A stretch of DNA of 9,164 nucleotides from assembly GCA_964397995.1 (NCBI GenBank), contig CAYNLG010000108.1, forward strand, positions 1 to 9,164, written 5' to 3'. Source of the stretch: CAYNLG01 sp964397995. GTDB lineage: Bacteria > Planctomycetota > Phycisphaerae > FEN-1346. Of this stretch, positions 1 through 6,361 are shown piece after piece. Positions within the stretch are counted from its first letter, which is position 1; each line of letters opens with the position of its first letter. The notes beneath the pieces were generated by a model, which saw only the letters and a list, made by a program, of their open reading frames with translations, searched no databases and had not been told where the DNA came from. A program made the position numbers and the translations under genes.

Positions 1-79
1 TGGATGAGCCAACGCCAGGCGGCCGCCTAGTGCCAAAATCCGTAGTCACACCCGCAGGGCGGCACGGAGGGGTTTTGCG

Positions 80-108
80 TTGACTCCGGTGCGAGGCGGG
101 GGCATAAT
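80..108 (+). promoter_or_regulatory. Sigma70-type promoter for the pseudopilin gene
   Basis: A -35 hexamer TTGACT (80-85) and a -10 hexamer CATAAT (103-108) are separated by exactly 17 bp. Each matches the sigma70 consensus at five of six positions. Transcription would start near 114-116, giving a leader of about 190 nt before the ATG at 305. No gene starts between this promoter and the pseudopilin gene, so the assignment is straightforward. The element is read from sequence and has no experimental support here. Confidence 0.75.
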
Positions 109-170
109 ACAGGTGGAACGTGGTCCTGTGCCTGTCTGACGGTGTTGTTCGGGCGGGCCGAAACGCAGCG

Positions 171-178
171 AAAGGAGG
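171..178 (+). promoter_or_regulatory. Orphan Shine-Dalgarno-like sequence in the leader
   Basis: AAAGGAGG is a near-perfect anti-16S match, but no ATG or GTG lies within the usual 5-10 nt. The only nearby start-like triplet is TTG at 180-182, just 1 nt downstream of GGAGG, and it would open a very short frame. The in-frame ATG at 209 is 30 nt away, too far for normal initiation. It could be a ribosome standby site, part of an RNA structure, or chance. Confidence 0.35.
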
Positions 179-292
179 TTTGCCCCGAAGCGAACGCCGG
201 CAGCACCCATGCAGAAGAACGCAGTGAAGGTATCGTACTCTCATACGTTTATCCCGAGGGCGTGCCCCTCTAAGGGCGCGTCCGCCAGAGCG

Positions 293-298
293 AAGGAG
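293..298 (+). promoter_or_regulatory. Ribosome binding site deciding the pseudopilin start
   Basis: AAGGAG lies 6 nt before the ATG at 305. This favours 305 over the in-frame ATG at 209, which has no Shine-Dalgarno sequence at workable distance. Initiation at 305 gives a five-residue basic lead before the prepilin glycine, as expected for a short prepilin leader. Confidence 0.8.
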
Positions 299-304
299 TG
301 TCCG

Positions 305-1294
305 ATGAGGCACCGCAACGGCTTTACGCTCATCGAACTCCTGGTCGTGGTCACGATCATCGGCATCCTCATGGGGGTGCTGATCCCGTCGGTGTTCAAC
401 GCGCTGAAGCAGGCGGAGAAGGCGCAGTGTGCCGCCAACCTGAAGCAGATTGGCACCGGCTGTGCGACGTGGGCGTCGTCTCACCGGCAGAAGTGGCCGG
501 ACGCGTTCACGTCGGACTCGACGGAGTGGGACCTGGTCGGCGAGACGCGGACCGACTACTACGAGTTCAACAGTGACCCGCAATCAGGACAAGACAACGA
601 AGGGGCGTCGAGTAACGACGAACCGATCAACTCGAACACGGCCAGCCTGTGGTTGCTGGTCGCGAATCAGGGTGTGGACCCGCAGGTGTTCGTGTGTCCG
701 AGCCAGGCGACGCACCAGGCGGACTTGACGGTGGTGGACTATCGCCGGTGCAAGGACTTCCGGAACGTCACGTACATCAGCTACTCGTACCAGAACGTCT
801 TCGGCGGGTACCGCCTGAGCCAGACCGCGGGCCGCAGTGCCAGTCTGGCCGTGGCCGCCGACGCCAACCCGATGCGGAAAGACTTCTACAGCGGGTCGGG
901 CGGCGGTGAAGGCGGCGGCGAAGGCGACGTGATGCTGGTGACGGACCGCGAGCTGGAGAAGGAGAACTACTTCCGCACGGACGACGAGACGACAGAGTGG
1001 AACCAGCAGATGAGCGATCCGATCCAGGACCCGTGGGAACTGAACAGCCCGAATCACGACTTCGAGGGCCAGAACGTCCTCTACCTGGACAACCACGTGG
1101 AGTTCAAGGCCCACCCGTACTGCGGGCCGCTGTACGACAACATCTGGGTCCGGCGCGACACCAGCAGCGGCATCGATTCGCCCGATCCGCTGGACATCGA
1201 GACCCTGCGGGCGTACAACGACGAGGACTCGTACGAGGCGACCGACGAGGGCATCACCCCCGGCGTCTCGGACGATTCGTGGCTCGTCCCGTAG
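305..1294 (+). CDS. Pseudopilin-like protein, DUF1559/H-X9-DG type
   Basis: This 329-residue protein begins with a class III signal: basic MRHRN, then G6^FTLIE with the conserved Glu five residues after the cleavage site, then a hydrophobic helix to about residue 34. Prepilin peptidase should cleave after Gly6, and the helix would anchor or assemble the protein in a type II secretion or type IV pilus-like structure. The alpha-helical spine (NALKQAEKAQCAANLKQIG) is typical of planctomycete pseudopilins. Near the C-terminus, H251 followed by GQNVLYLDNHVEF (255-267) corresponds to the family's H-X9-DG motif but reads H-X10-DN. A GGGEGGGEG run (199-207) forms a flexible loop. The start was chosen by ribosome binding site and leader length. 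The gene is monocistronic, between its own promoter and a terminator. The family assignment is firm; the cellular role is unknown because planctomycetes carry many such paralogues. Confidence 0.9.
   Translation: MRHRNGFTLIELLVVVTIIGILMGVLIPSVFNALKQAEKAQCAANLKQIGTGCATWASSHRQKWPDAFTSDSTEWDLVGETRTDYYEFNSDPQSGQDNEGASSNDEPINSNTASLWLLVANQGVDPQVFVCPSQATHQADLTVVDYRRCKDFRNVTYISYSYQNVFGGYRLSQTAGRSASLAVAADANPMRKDFYSGSGGGEGGGEGDVMLVTDRELEKENYFRTDDETTEWNQQMSDPIQDPWELNSPNHDFEGQNVLYLDNHVEFKAHPYCGPLYDNIWVRRDTSSGIDSPDPLDIETLRAYNDEDSYEATDEGITPGVSDDSWLVP
899..922 (+). repeat. 12-bp in-frame tandem repeat (GGGE)2
   Basis: GGCGGCGGTGAA (899-910) is followed directly by GGCGGCGGCGAA (911-922), differing at one base, and a partial third copy starts at 923. 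The unit is in frame and encodes Gly-Gly-Gly-Glu twice. It is probably a slippage-prone surface loop. Confidence 0.7.
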
Positions 1295-1323
1295 CGCGGT
1301 AAGGCGGCACAGGCGCGTTCCAT

Positions 1324-1365
1324 GCGGCCCCGGCCCGAGCGGTCGGGGCCGCTTCCTTTTGCTTT
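1324..1365 (+). terminator. Rho-independent terminator after the pseudopilin gene
   Basis: A perfect 9-bp GC stem, GCGGCCCCG (1324-1332) with CGGGGCCGC (1344-1352), extends inward by three more pairs (one G-U) to leave a 5-nt loop, CGAGC. It is followed by the T-rich run TTCCTTTTGCTTT (1353-1365). It lies 30 nt after the pseudopilin stop codon and just before the next promoter, so it insulates the two transcription units. Confidence 0.87.
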
Positions 1366-1391
1366 GCGCGGCGTGAGCCCCCGTCTATAAT
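1364..1391 (+). promoter_or_regulatory. Promoter of the sugar kinase/transporter operon
   Basis: A perfect -10 hexamer TATAAT (1386-1391) is preceded at 16 bp by TTGCGC (1364-1369), a weak -35 with the conserved TTG. The -35 overlaps the T-tract of the upstream terminator. Transcription would begin near 1398, giving a leader of about 34 nt. The weak -35 would fit a promoter that needs an activator, but I see no clear operator palindrome around it. Confidence 0.65.
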
Positions 1392-1431
1392 GGCCGCCCG
1401 TTTGCCCCCGGATTCGTGAGACCCGCACGGT

Positions 1432-3156
1432 ATGACGGACCGCCGGCCACAACCCGCTCTCCTGGGCATCGACGTCGGCACAAGCAGCGTGAAGCTGATG
1501 CTGCTGCCGGTGCCCGGGCCGGCCGCCCCCGCCCCCACGCCGCGCACCGTCCGCGTGCCCGTGCGCCGGGCGCGCGGCGACGGGCGGACCGAGGAGGCTG
1601 ACCCGCGGGCGTGGTGGCGGGCGGTGGGGCGCGCGGCCCGGGCGCTGGACACGGGGGGCCTGCGCGTCGCGGGCATCGGCCTGAGCACGCTGTACCCGGC
1701 GCTGGTGGCGGTGGACGGGCGGGGCCGCCCGCTCCGGCCGGCCATCCTGTACAACGACCGGCGGAGCGGCCCGGAGGTGGCGGACCACGAGGCGAGTCCC
1801 TGGGGGCACCCGGGGCTGGCGCTGCTGTTGACGGGCAACCGGGTGCGGCCGGGGACGATCAGCCTCTCGAGCCTGCTCTGGCTCCGCGAGCACGAGCCGC
1901 ATACCTTCAGCGCCGCGGCCGCCTTCGGCCACGCCGGCAGCTACCTGGGGCTGAAGCTGACCGGCCGCTTCGCCATGGACACGACCAACGCGAGCCTGAC
2001 GGGCCTGTACGCGACGGCCTCCGGCGAGGCGTGGCTGAAGGGCCTGGTGCGGGCCGGGGGGGCGCGCCCGGACGACGTGCCGGCGCGGCTGGGTCAGATG
2101 ACGTACGCGGCGTACATTGACCTTCTAACGCGGCGACGGCCGGGGCTGAAGGAGCGGATTCTGCAGGATCTGCCGCCCGGCGTCGACCGCGACGAACTCC
2201 TGGGCCGATCGCTCGACCTGCTGGAGAGCGGCTGGATCGGCACCCTGTGCGACGGGGTGGGCGTCCCGCGGGAGAAGCTGCCGGAGGTGGTCTCGCCGGG
2301 GGCGCGGCTGGGGGGTCTGACGGAGGAGGCCGCCGAGGCGCTGGGCCTGGCGCCGGGCATCCCGGTGGCAACAGGGGCGGGGGACACCGTGTGCGGGTGC
2401 CTGGGCCTCGGGCTGGCGGACGCGTCGGAGATGGCGGTGACGTGCGGGTCGACGGACACGCTGGCGGCGCTCCAGACCGAGGCCACCTTCTCGCCGCGCA
2501 CCGTCAACATGACGTACCTGGACGAGGCGACGTGGCTGGCGGTGGCCCCGATGAACGCGACGGGGGCGTCGGTCGACTGGTTCGTCGCGACGCTCCTCGG
2601 GCGGGGGGCCAAGCGGTACGCGCGGTTCTTCGCGCTGGCCGAGGCGGCGCCGCCGGGGTCGCGCGGCGTGGTGTTCCTGCCGTACCTTCTGGGGGAGCGG
2701 AGTCCTGTCTTCGACCCGAACGCCAAGGCCGTCTTCTTCGGCCTCGGGCCCGACACCGGCCGCGCCGAGATGGCCCGCGCCGTCCTCGAAGGCATCGCCT
2801 TCGGCCACCGGCAGATTCTGCAGATGATGGACGTGCGGCGCGGCACGCCGGTGGAGCGGGTGGTGGCCTCGGGCGGGGGCACGCGGCACCCGCTGGCGCG
2901 CCAGGTGCGGGCCGATGCGGCCGACCGGCCGTACCTCTACGCCGACGTGACCGACACCTCCGCTCTCGGGGCGGCCCTGCTGGGCGGCGTGGCGGCCGGG
3001 CTGTACGCGACGTGGCGGGAGGCCGCGGAGGCGGCGCGGCGGGTGCAGACGCTGACGCGCGTGGAGCCCGACCCGGGGGGCTGGCACCCCCTGAAACGCA
3101 ACTTCGAGATTTTCGCCAGCCTGTACGACGCCCTGAAGCATTGCTTCCAAGTGTAA
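1432..3156 (+). CDS. FGGY-family carbohydrate kinase (xylulokinase-like)
   Basis: This 574-residue cytoplasmic enzyme should transfer phosphate from ATP to a sugar or sugar alcohol. The N-terminal FGGY domain opens with the phosphate-binding motif GIDVGTSSVK (12-21). LYNDRR (106-111) matches the substrate-site segment of xylulokinases. The second domain has GAGDTVCG (315-322), with D318 as the likely catalytic base, then FLPYLLGERSP (415-425), the signature around ARAVLEGIAFGH (448-459), and the ATP-site ASGGG (479-483). The xylulokinase GQMHG motif is replaced by GLSTLYPAL (83-91), so xylulose is not assured as substrate. At 574 residues it is longer than the usual 480-520, mainly through extra sequence around 198-267. 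ATG 1432 is the only start that keeps the phosphate motif; its Shine-Dalgarno is weak. It is the first gene of an operon with a CUT1-type sugar importer, which fits phosphorylation of the imported sugar. Confidence 0.92.
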   Translation: MTDRRPQPALLGIDVGTSSVKLMLLPVPGPAAPAPTPRTVRVPVRRARGDGRTEEADPRAWWRAVGRAARALDTGGLRVAGIGLSTLYPALVAVDGRGRPLRPAILYNDRRSGPEVADHEASPWGHPGLALLLTGNRVRPGTISLSSLLWLREHEPHTFSAAAAFGHAGSYLGLKLTGRFAMDTTNASLTGLYATASGEAWLKGLVRAGGARPDDVPARLGQMTYAAYIDLLTRRRPGLKERILQDLPPGVDRDELLGRSLDLLESGWIGTLCDGVGVPREKLPEVVSPGARLGGLTEEAAEALGLAPGIPVATGAGDTVCGCLGLGLADASEMAVTCGSTDTLAALQTEATFSPRTVNMTYLDEATWLAVAPMNATGASVDWFVATLLGRGAKRYARFFALAEAAPPGSRGVVFLPYLLGERSPVFDPNAKAVFFGLGPDTGRAEMARAVLEGIAFGHRQILQMMDVRRGTPVERVVASGGGTRHPLARQVRADAADRPYLYADVTDTSALGAALLGGVAAGLYATWREAAEAARRVQTLTRVEPDPGGWHPLKRNFEIFASLYDALKHCFQV

Positions 3157-3175
3157 GGAGGGCTCACCGGCCGTG
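3155..3175 (+). promoter_or_regulatory. Stop/Shine-Dalgarno overlap and GTG start of the fused transporter gene
   Basis: The kinase stop codon TAA (3154-3156) runs into AAGGAGGG (3155-3162), a strong Shine-Dalgarno sequence 10 nt before the GTG at 3173. The next possible in-frame start, GTG near 3221, would delete most of the N-terminal membrane helix, so GTG 3173 is preferred. The overlap suggests coupled translation of kinase and transporter. Confidence 0.75.
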
Positions 3176-6100
3176 TCACGCAGTCAGCTTGGAACCCTGC
3201 TCCTGATCGTCGGCGTCGCGGTGCTCATCACCTCCTGGGGCCGCGTGGCCGACTTCGCCGACGCCGTTTTGCACGGCGAGCACGAGGTGCGGCCCAAGAA
3301 GGTCGTCTACTGGACCAGCTCCGGCTCGCCGGAGACCGACCTGAAGCGGGCCCACCAGTACGAGCAACTCCACCCGGACACGAACATCGACCCGAACTTC
3401 CGGGAGACGGGCGGCCTCAAGGACATCCTCCGGATGAGTTTCCTCAGCGGGAACCCGCCGGACTACATGTCGCCGACGGTCTACGAGCTGCACAAGTATG
3501 TTTTGATCGGCGGCCTGATGCCCCTGGACGACCTGCTGGCCGAGGAGATCGAGCGCATCGTCCAGGACCGGATCGACGCCCGGGTCGAGGCGTTCGTCGC
3601 GGCGTACGAGGCGGACCACGGGGGCGCGGCCCCGTCGGCGGACCTGCTGGCGGCGCGGCGGGCGGCTCTGGCCGAGGCCGTCCGGGCCGAGCTCGAGCCC
3701 CAGGGCCACCGCGTCTACTTCAACCAGTGGCTGGAAGGGCCGGCGCGCGGCCATTGGTTCCGGGTGAACCCGGACGACCGGTTCCTGACGGAGATGGAGC
3801 GGTACCCGGTGGAGGCGGCGCGGCTGCTCCAGATGAACGGCCGCATGGTCGGCCTCCGCCAGGTCGCCAAACCCCGCACGCTGACGTACAACCGGCGGCT
3901 GTTCCGGGAGGCGGCCAAGATGTTCCCGGACGCGGACCTGGTGGACGAGGACGGCATCGCGAAGCCGCCCGTGACGTGGCTGGAGTTCTACGAGAAGGCC
4001 CGGGTCATCTCGGAGTACGGGCGGCGGCGGGCGAAGGAACTCGGCCGCGACGAGCCTCTCTGCTACGGCCTGGTCATCCAGGGCCAGCGCGTGCGCGACC
4101 TGATGCGGGGGCTCTGGGCCCTGGCGCAACGGGCCGGGTCCACCCAGTTCGCCTACGCCGGCGACACCGAGACGGTCCACCGGTACTTCGAGGACCCGGA
4201 GGTGGTGGCCGAGTACGCGGGCAAGCCCCTCGGGCACTTCGAGTACGACCACGACGCGTACCTGGCGGCGTTCGCGCTGCTGTTCCGGATGAAGCAGGAC
4301 GGGCTCATCCTGCCGGGGGCCGAGGCCCGCCACTACGAGGACGTGCGGACGGAACTGGCGAGCGGGAACGCGGCCATGCTGCTGGACGGGTGGCACGCGG
4401 CGTCGATCGGGTGCGAGCGCGTCCCGTGGGCGGCCCAGGACATCGGCAGCGCCCCCGTGCCGCGCCCCTACCACGAGGTCGACCCCGACGCCGGGTGGCC
4501 CGAGGAGAAGGTGCGGGCGGAACGCGAGGCGCTCGACGCGTTGCTGGCCCTCGACAAGGTGGGCGTCGCGGTCTCGAGCGGCAACAAGATGCCGCAGTCG
4601 CCCGGAGAGGGCGTCCAGGTTTTCACGTCGCTTTGCCGCTCGCCCGAGGCGACCTGGGACTGGATCCATTTCGGCAGCCGCAACCTCGAGATCCTGAAGA
4701 CCGAGTGCCGTCGCGGCATGATCCGGACCGACCTCAAGGCCATGGAGCACATCGGGGACCCGGAGTGGTTCCCGTATCCGTTCCAGGCCCAGGTGTACGG
4801 CGTCCTGGAGCAGCACAGCCAGATGTGGCCGGAGTGGCCGCTTCACGGGCCCCTGGGGCCGCCCAGCGAAAAGGAAGTCTTCTATAAGTACTTTTACCAG
4901 AAGGACCTGGTGGACCTGGCGGAGATCCTGCCCAAGGCCCGGGCCGAGCTGGAGGTGTACAACGAGGCGGCCAACGAGGACTTTGCGCGGCGGATCGAGG
5001 ACGGCATCGTCCGCCCCGAGATGTACACGTTCCCTGACTGGGACCCCAAGAACGCCGAGGCGTTCTTCTGCCGGCAACAGAATCCGGACCCGGACCCCGA
5101 GGTCCGGGCGCGGCTCCGGGCGGCGCGGGAGCGGCTGGTGGCGCTCGCGCGGCAGCACCCGGAGTGGGGTCTCCTGGGGCCGGACGGCGACCTGAGGCGG
5201 GACCTCTGGCGGTACGAGCCCCCGGGCACGGCCTGGCAGGTCCTCTGGATTCCTGCGCTGATGCTCGCGGTCATCGCGGGCTGGTTCGTCTGGATGGCCC
5301 TGCGGGGCAAACGGACCGGCCGGCCGCTGCTCGCGGAGGCGGCCCACGGGGCGCGGCGGGGCTGGCCCGCGTACCTCTTTGTGCTGCCGGGGATGGCGGC
5401 CATCTTCAGCTTCGCCATCTACCCGTCGCTGTACCAGTTCTACCTGTCGCTGCACACCGGCGATGGCCTCGGTCCGATGCTCTACGTCGGCCTGCAGAAC
5501 TTCACGCGGATTTTCACCGAGGACACCGCTTTCTGGGCCAAGGTCATTCCGAACACGCTCTTTTACATCGTGTTCGTGGCGTTCATGCAGGTGGCCATCG
5601 GCCTGCTGCTCGCCAGCCTGCTGAACCTGCCGCTCCGGGCGAACCGGGTCTACCGGGTCCTGTTCTTCATCCCGCTGGTGACGTCGCTGGCGATCGTGAG
5701 CGTCATCCTGCTGGGGCTCCTGAGCGGCGAGGACTCGGCCCTGAACGAGATGCTGGCCCGTTTCGGCCTCAAGGACCTGCCTTACTGGCTCGGCCTCGTG
5801 CCGCGCGAAGGCCAGTCCATCGACTGGCTCGGCATGAAGACGGGCCTCTTCGCGGTGGCGGGGGTGGGCGTCTGGCACGGGCTGCCGGGGCGGATCATCC
5901 TCCTGCTGGCGGGGCTGCAGTCGATCTCGCCGGAGTTGTATGACGCGGCCAAGGTGGACGGGGCGGGGCCGTGGCGCCGGTTCTGGAACGTGACGATTCC
6001 GGAGATGCTGCCGATCCTGCTGGTGATCATGTTCATGGCGTTCATCGGGGCGGCCCGGGCGTTCAGTGTCGCGTTCGTGCTGACCGAGGGCGGGGTGGAG

Positions 6101-6361
6101 CACTCGAGCGAGCTCGTGGCCACGTACATCTATAAGTGGGGCTTCATGCTGCCCGAGGGCCAGGAAGCCGACCTCGGCTACGCCTCGGCCCTGAGCATCA
6201 CCTACAGCGTGCTGCTGGCGGCCCTGACGCTGGCGAACGTGATCATCATCGCGCGGCGGTGGCGGCGGCGGCTGGTGCAGGAGCACCAGGCGGGACGCCC
6301 CGCCGCCCCGGGTCCCGCACGCCTGCCCGACCCGACGACGCCGAAGGGAGGCGCGGCATGA
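3173..6361 (+). CDS. Solute-binding protein fused to MalF-type ABC permease
   Basis: This 1062-residue protein joins two normally separate parts of a CUT1 sugar importer. Residues 7-22 form a membrane helix with no lipobox Cys. Residues 41 to about 560 resemble family 1 extracellular solute-binding proteins: KKVVYWTSSGSPE near the start, PPVTWLEFYEKA (265-276) and ASGNAAMLLDGW (396-407). A charged linker (565-685) leads to a second helix (687-709) and a basic segment, RGKRTGRP (711-718). Residues 731-1030 are a six-helix binding-protein-dependent permease whose EAA loop, YDAAKVDGAG (923-932) with LP at 946-947, docks the ATPase. The positive-inside rule supports a periplasmic receptor, re-entry through helix 687-709 and a cytoplasmic start of the permease, about eight helices in all. 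No stop or frameshift lies between the halves, so the fusion appears genuine. It overlaps the next gene by 4 nt. Substrate unknown; no ATPase gene is in the window. Confidence 0.93.
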   Translation: MSRSQLGTLLLIVGVAVLITSWGRVADFADAVLHGEHEVRPKKVVYWTSSGSPETDLKRAHQYEQLHPDTNIDPNFRETGGLKDILRMSFLSGNPPDYMSPTVYELHKYVLIGGLMPLDDLLAEEIERIVQDRIDARVEAFVAAYEADHGGAAPSADLLAARRAALAEAVRAELEPQGHRVYFNQWLEGPARGHWFRVNPDDRFLTEMERYPVEAARLLQMNGRMVGLRQVAKPRTLTYNRRLFREAAKMFPDADLVDEDGIAKPPVTWLEFYEKARVISEYGRRRAKELGRDEPLCYGLVIQGQRVRDLMRGLWALAQRAGSTQFAYAGDTETVHRYFEDPEVVAEYAGKPLGHFEYDHDAYLAAFALLFRMKQDGLILPGAEARHYEDVRTELASGNAAMLLDGWHAASIGCERVPWAAQDIGSAPVPRPYHEVDPDAGWPEEKVRAEREALDALLALDKVGVAVSSGNKMPQSPGEGVQVFTSLCRSPEATWDWIHFGSRNLEILKTECRRGMIRTDLKAMEHIGDPEWFPYPFQAQVYGVLEQHSQMWPEWPLHGPLGPPSEKEVFYKYFYQKDLVDLAEILPKARAELEVYNEAANEDFARRIEDGIVRPEMYTFPDWDPKNAEAFFCRQQNPDPDPEVRARLRAARERLVALARQHPEWGLLGPDGDLRRDLWRYEPPGTAWQVLWIPALMLAVIAGWFVWMALRGKRTGRPLLAEAAHGARRGWPAYLFVLPGMAAIFSFAIYPSLYQFYLSLHTGDGLGPMLYVGLQNFTRIFTEDTAFWAKVIPNTLFYIVFVAFMQVAIGLLLASLLNLPLRANRVYRVLFFIPLVTSLAIVSVILLGLLSGEDSALNEMLARFGLKDLPYWLGLVPREGQSIDWLGMKTGLFAVAGVGVWHGLPGRIILLLAGLQSISPELYDAAKVDGAGPWRRFWNVTIPEMLPILLVIMFMAFIGAARAFSVAFVLTEGGVEHSSELVATYIYKWGFMLPEGQEADLGYASALSITYSVLLAALTLANVIIIARRWRRRLVQEHQAGRPAAPGPARLPDPTTPKGGAA
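3533..3712 (+). other. Ala-rich charged helical insertion in the receptor domain
   Basis: Residues 121-180 of the fused transporter are dominated by Ala, Arg, Glu and Asp (for example LLAARRAALAEAVRAELE), with a heptad-like spacing of hydrophobics. Family 1 binding proteins usually pass here directly from the first beta-alpha units into the lobe containing GHWFRVNPD-like sequence. It looks like an inserted helical hairpin or short coiled coil, which could contact the partner permease. That role is inference. Confidence 0.45.
6344..6361 (+). promoter_or_regulatory. Ribosome binding site and ATGA overlap of the second permease
   Basis: AAGGGAGG (6344-6351) lies 6 nt before ATG 6358. That ATG overlaps the upstream stop TGA as ATGA (6358-6361). 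The frame stays open upstream to an ATG at 6136, but that would sit inside the preceding permease domain and lacks a comparable site, so 6358 is the start. The arrangement implies translational coupling and matched production of the two permease subunits. Confidence 0.85.

Larger units (their letters stand above)
115..304 (+). other. Long 5' leader of the pseudopilin gene
   Basis: About 190 nt lie between the predicted transcription start and the chosen ATG. Two hairpins can be drawn. The first is a small 5-bp stem, TTCGG/CCGAA (148-152 with 158-162), followed by a full Shine-Dalgarno-like AAAGGAGG (171-178) that has no start codon at usable distance. The second is a 10-bp stem (258-267 with 274-283; eight Watson-Crick pairs and two G-U wobbles) with loop CTCTAA, ending 9 nt before the real ribosome binding site. 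I do not recognise a known riboswitch class. The leader may control translation or mRNA stability, which is inference. Confidence 0.45.

Noticed and set aside
1..30. Possible tail of an upstream gene (nine codons ending in TAG at 28-30, ending QAAA)
   Set aside because: Too short to test. A stop codon in one frame within 30 bases is unremarkable, although such a tail would fit the following promoter.
34..77. Imperfect hairpin CAAAATCCGT/ACGGAGGGGTTTTG as a terminator of an upstream gene
   Set aside because: The stem is split by a GGGG bulge into two 5-bp parts and the outer half is only A-T pairs. The T run is part of the stem, not a tail, so it is not a convincing intrinsic terminator.
140..215. 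Possible cyclic-di-GMP (GEMM) riboswitch, suggested by GAAACGCAGCGAAAGG before a pilin-type gene
   Set aside because: The conserved core segments and paired helices of that class cannot be laid out here; the resemblance is limited to a few bases.
209..304. ATG at 209 as the pseudopilin start, adding 32 residues
   Set aside because: It has no Shine-Dalgarno at usable distance (the nearest is about 30 nt away) and would give an unusually long leader. ATG 305 has AAGGAG at 6 nt and places the cleavage glycine at residue 6.
3176..6286. An open frame of more than 1000 codons on the minus strand opposite the fused transporter gene
   Set aside because: It mirrors the codon phase of the plus-strand gene: GC-rich third positions remove stop codons from that antisense frame. 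Its translation is dominated by Arg, Pro, His, Gln and Gly with no recognisable domain, whereas the plus strand encodes clear conserved domains.
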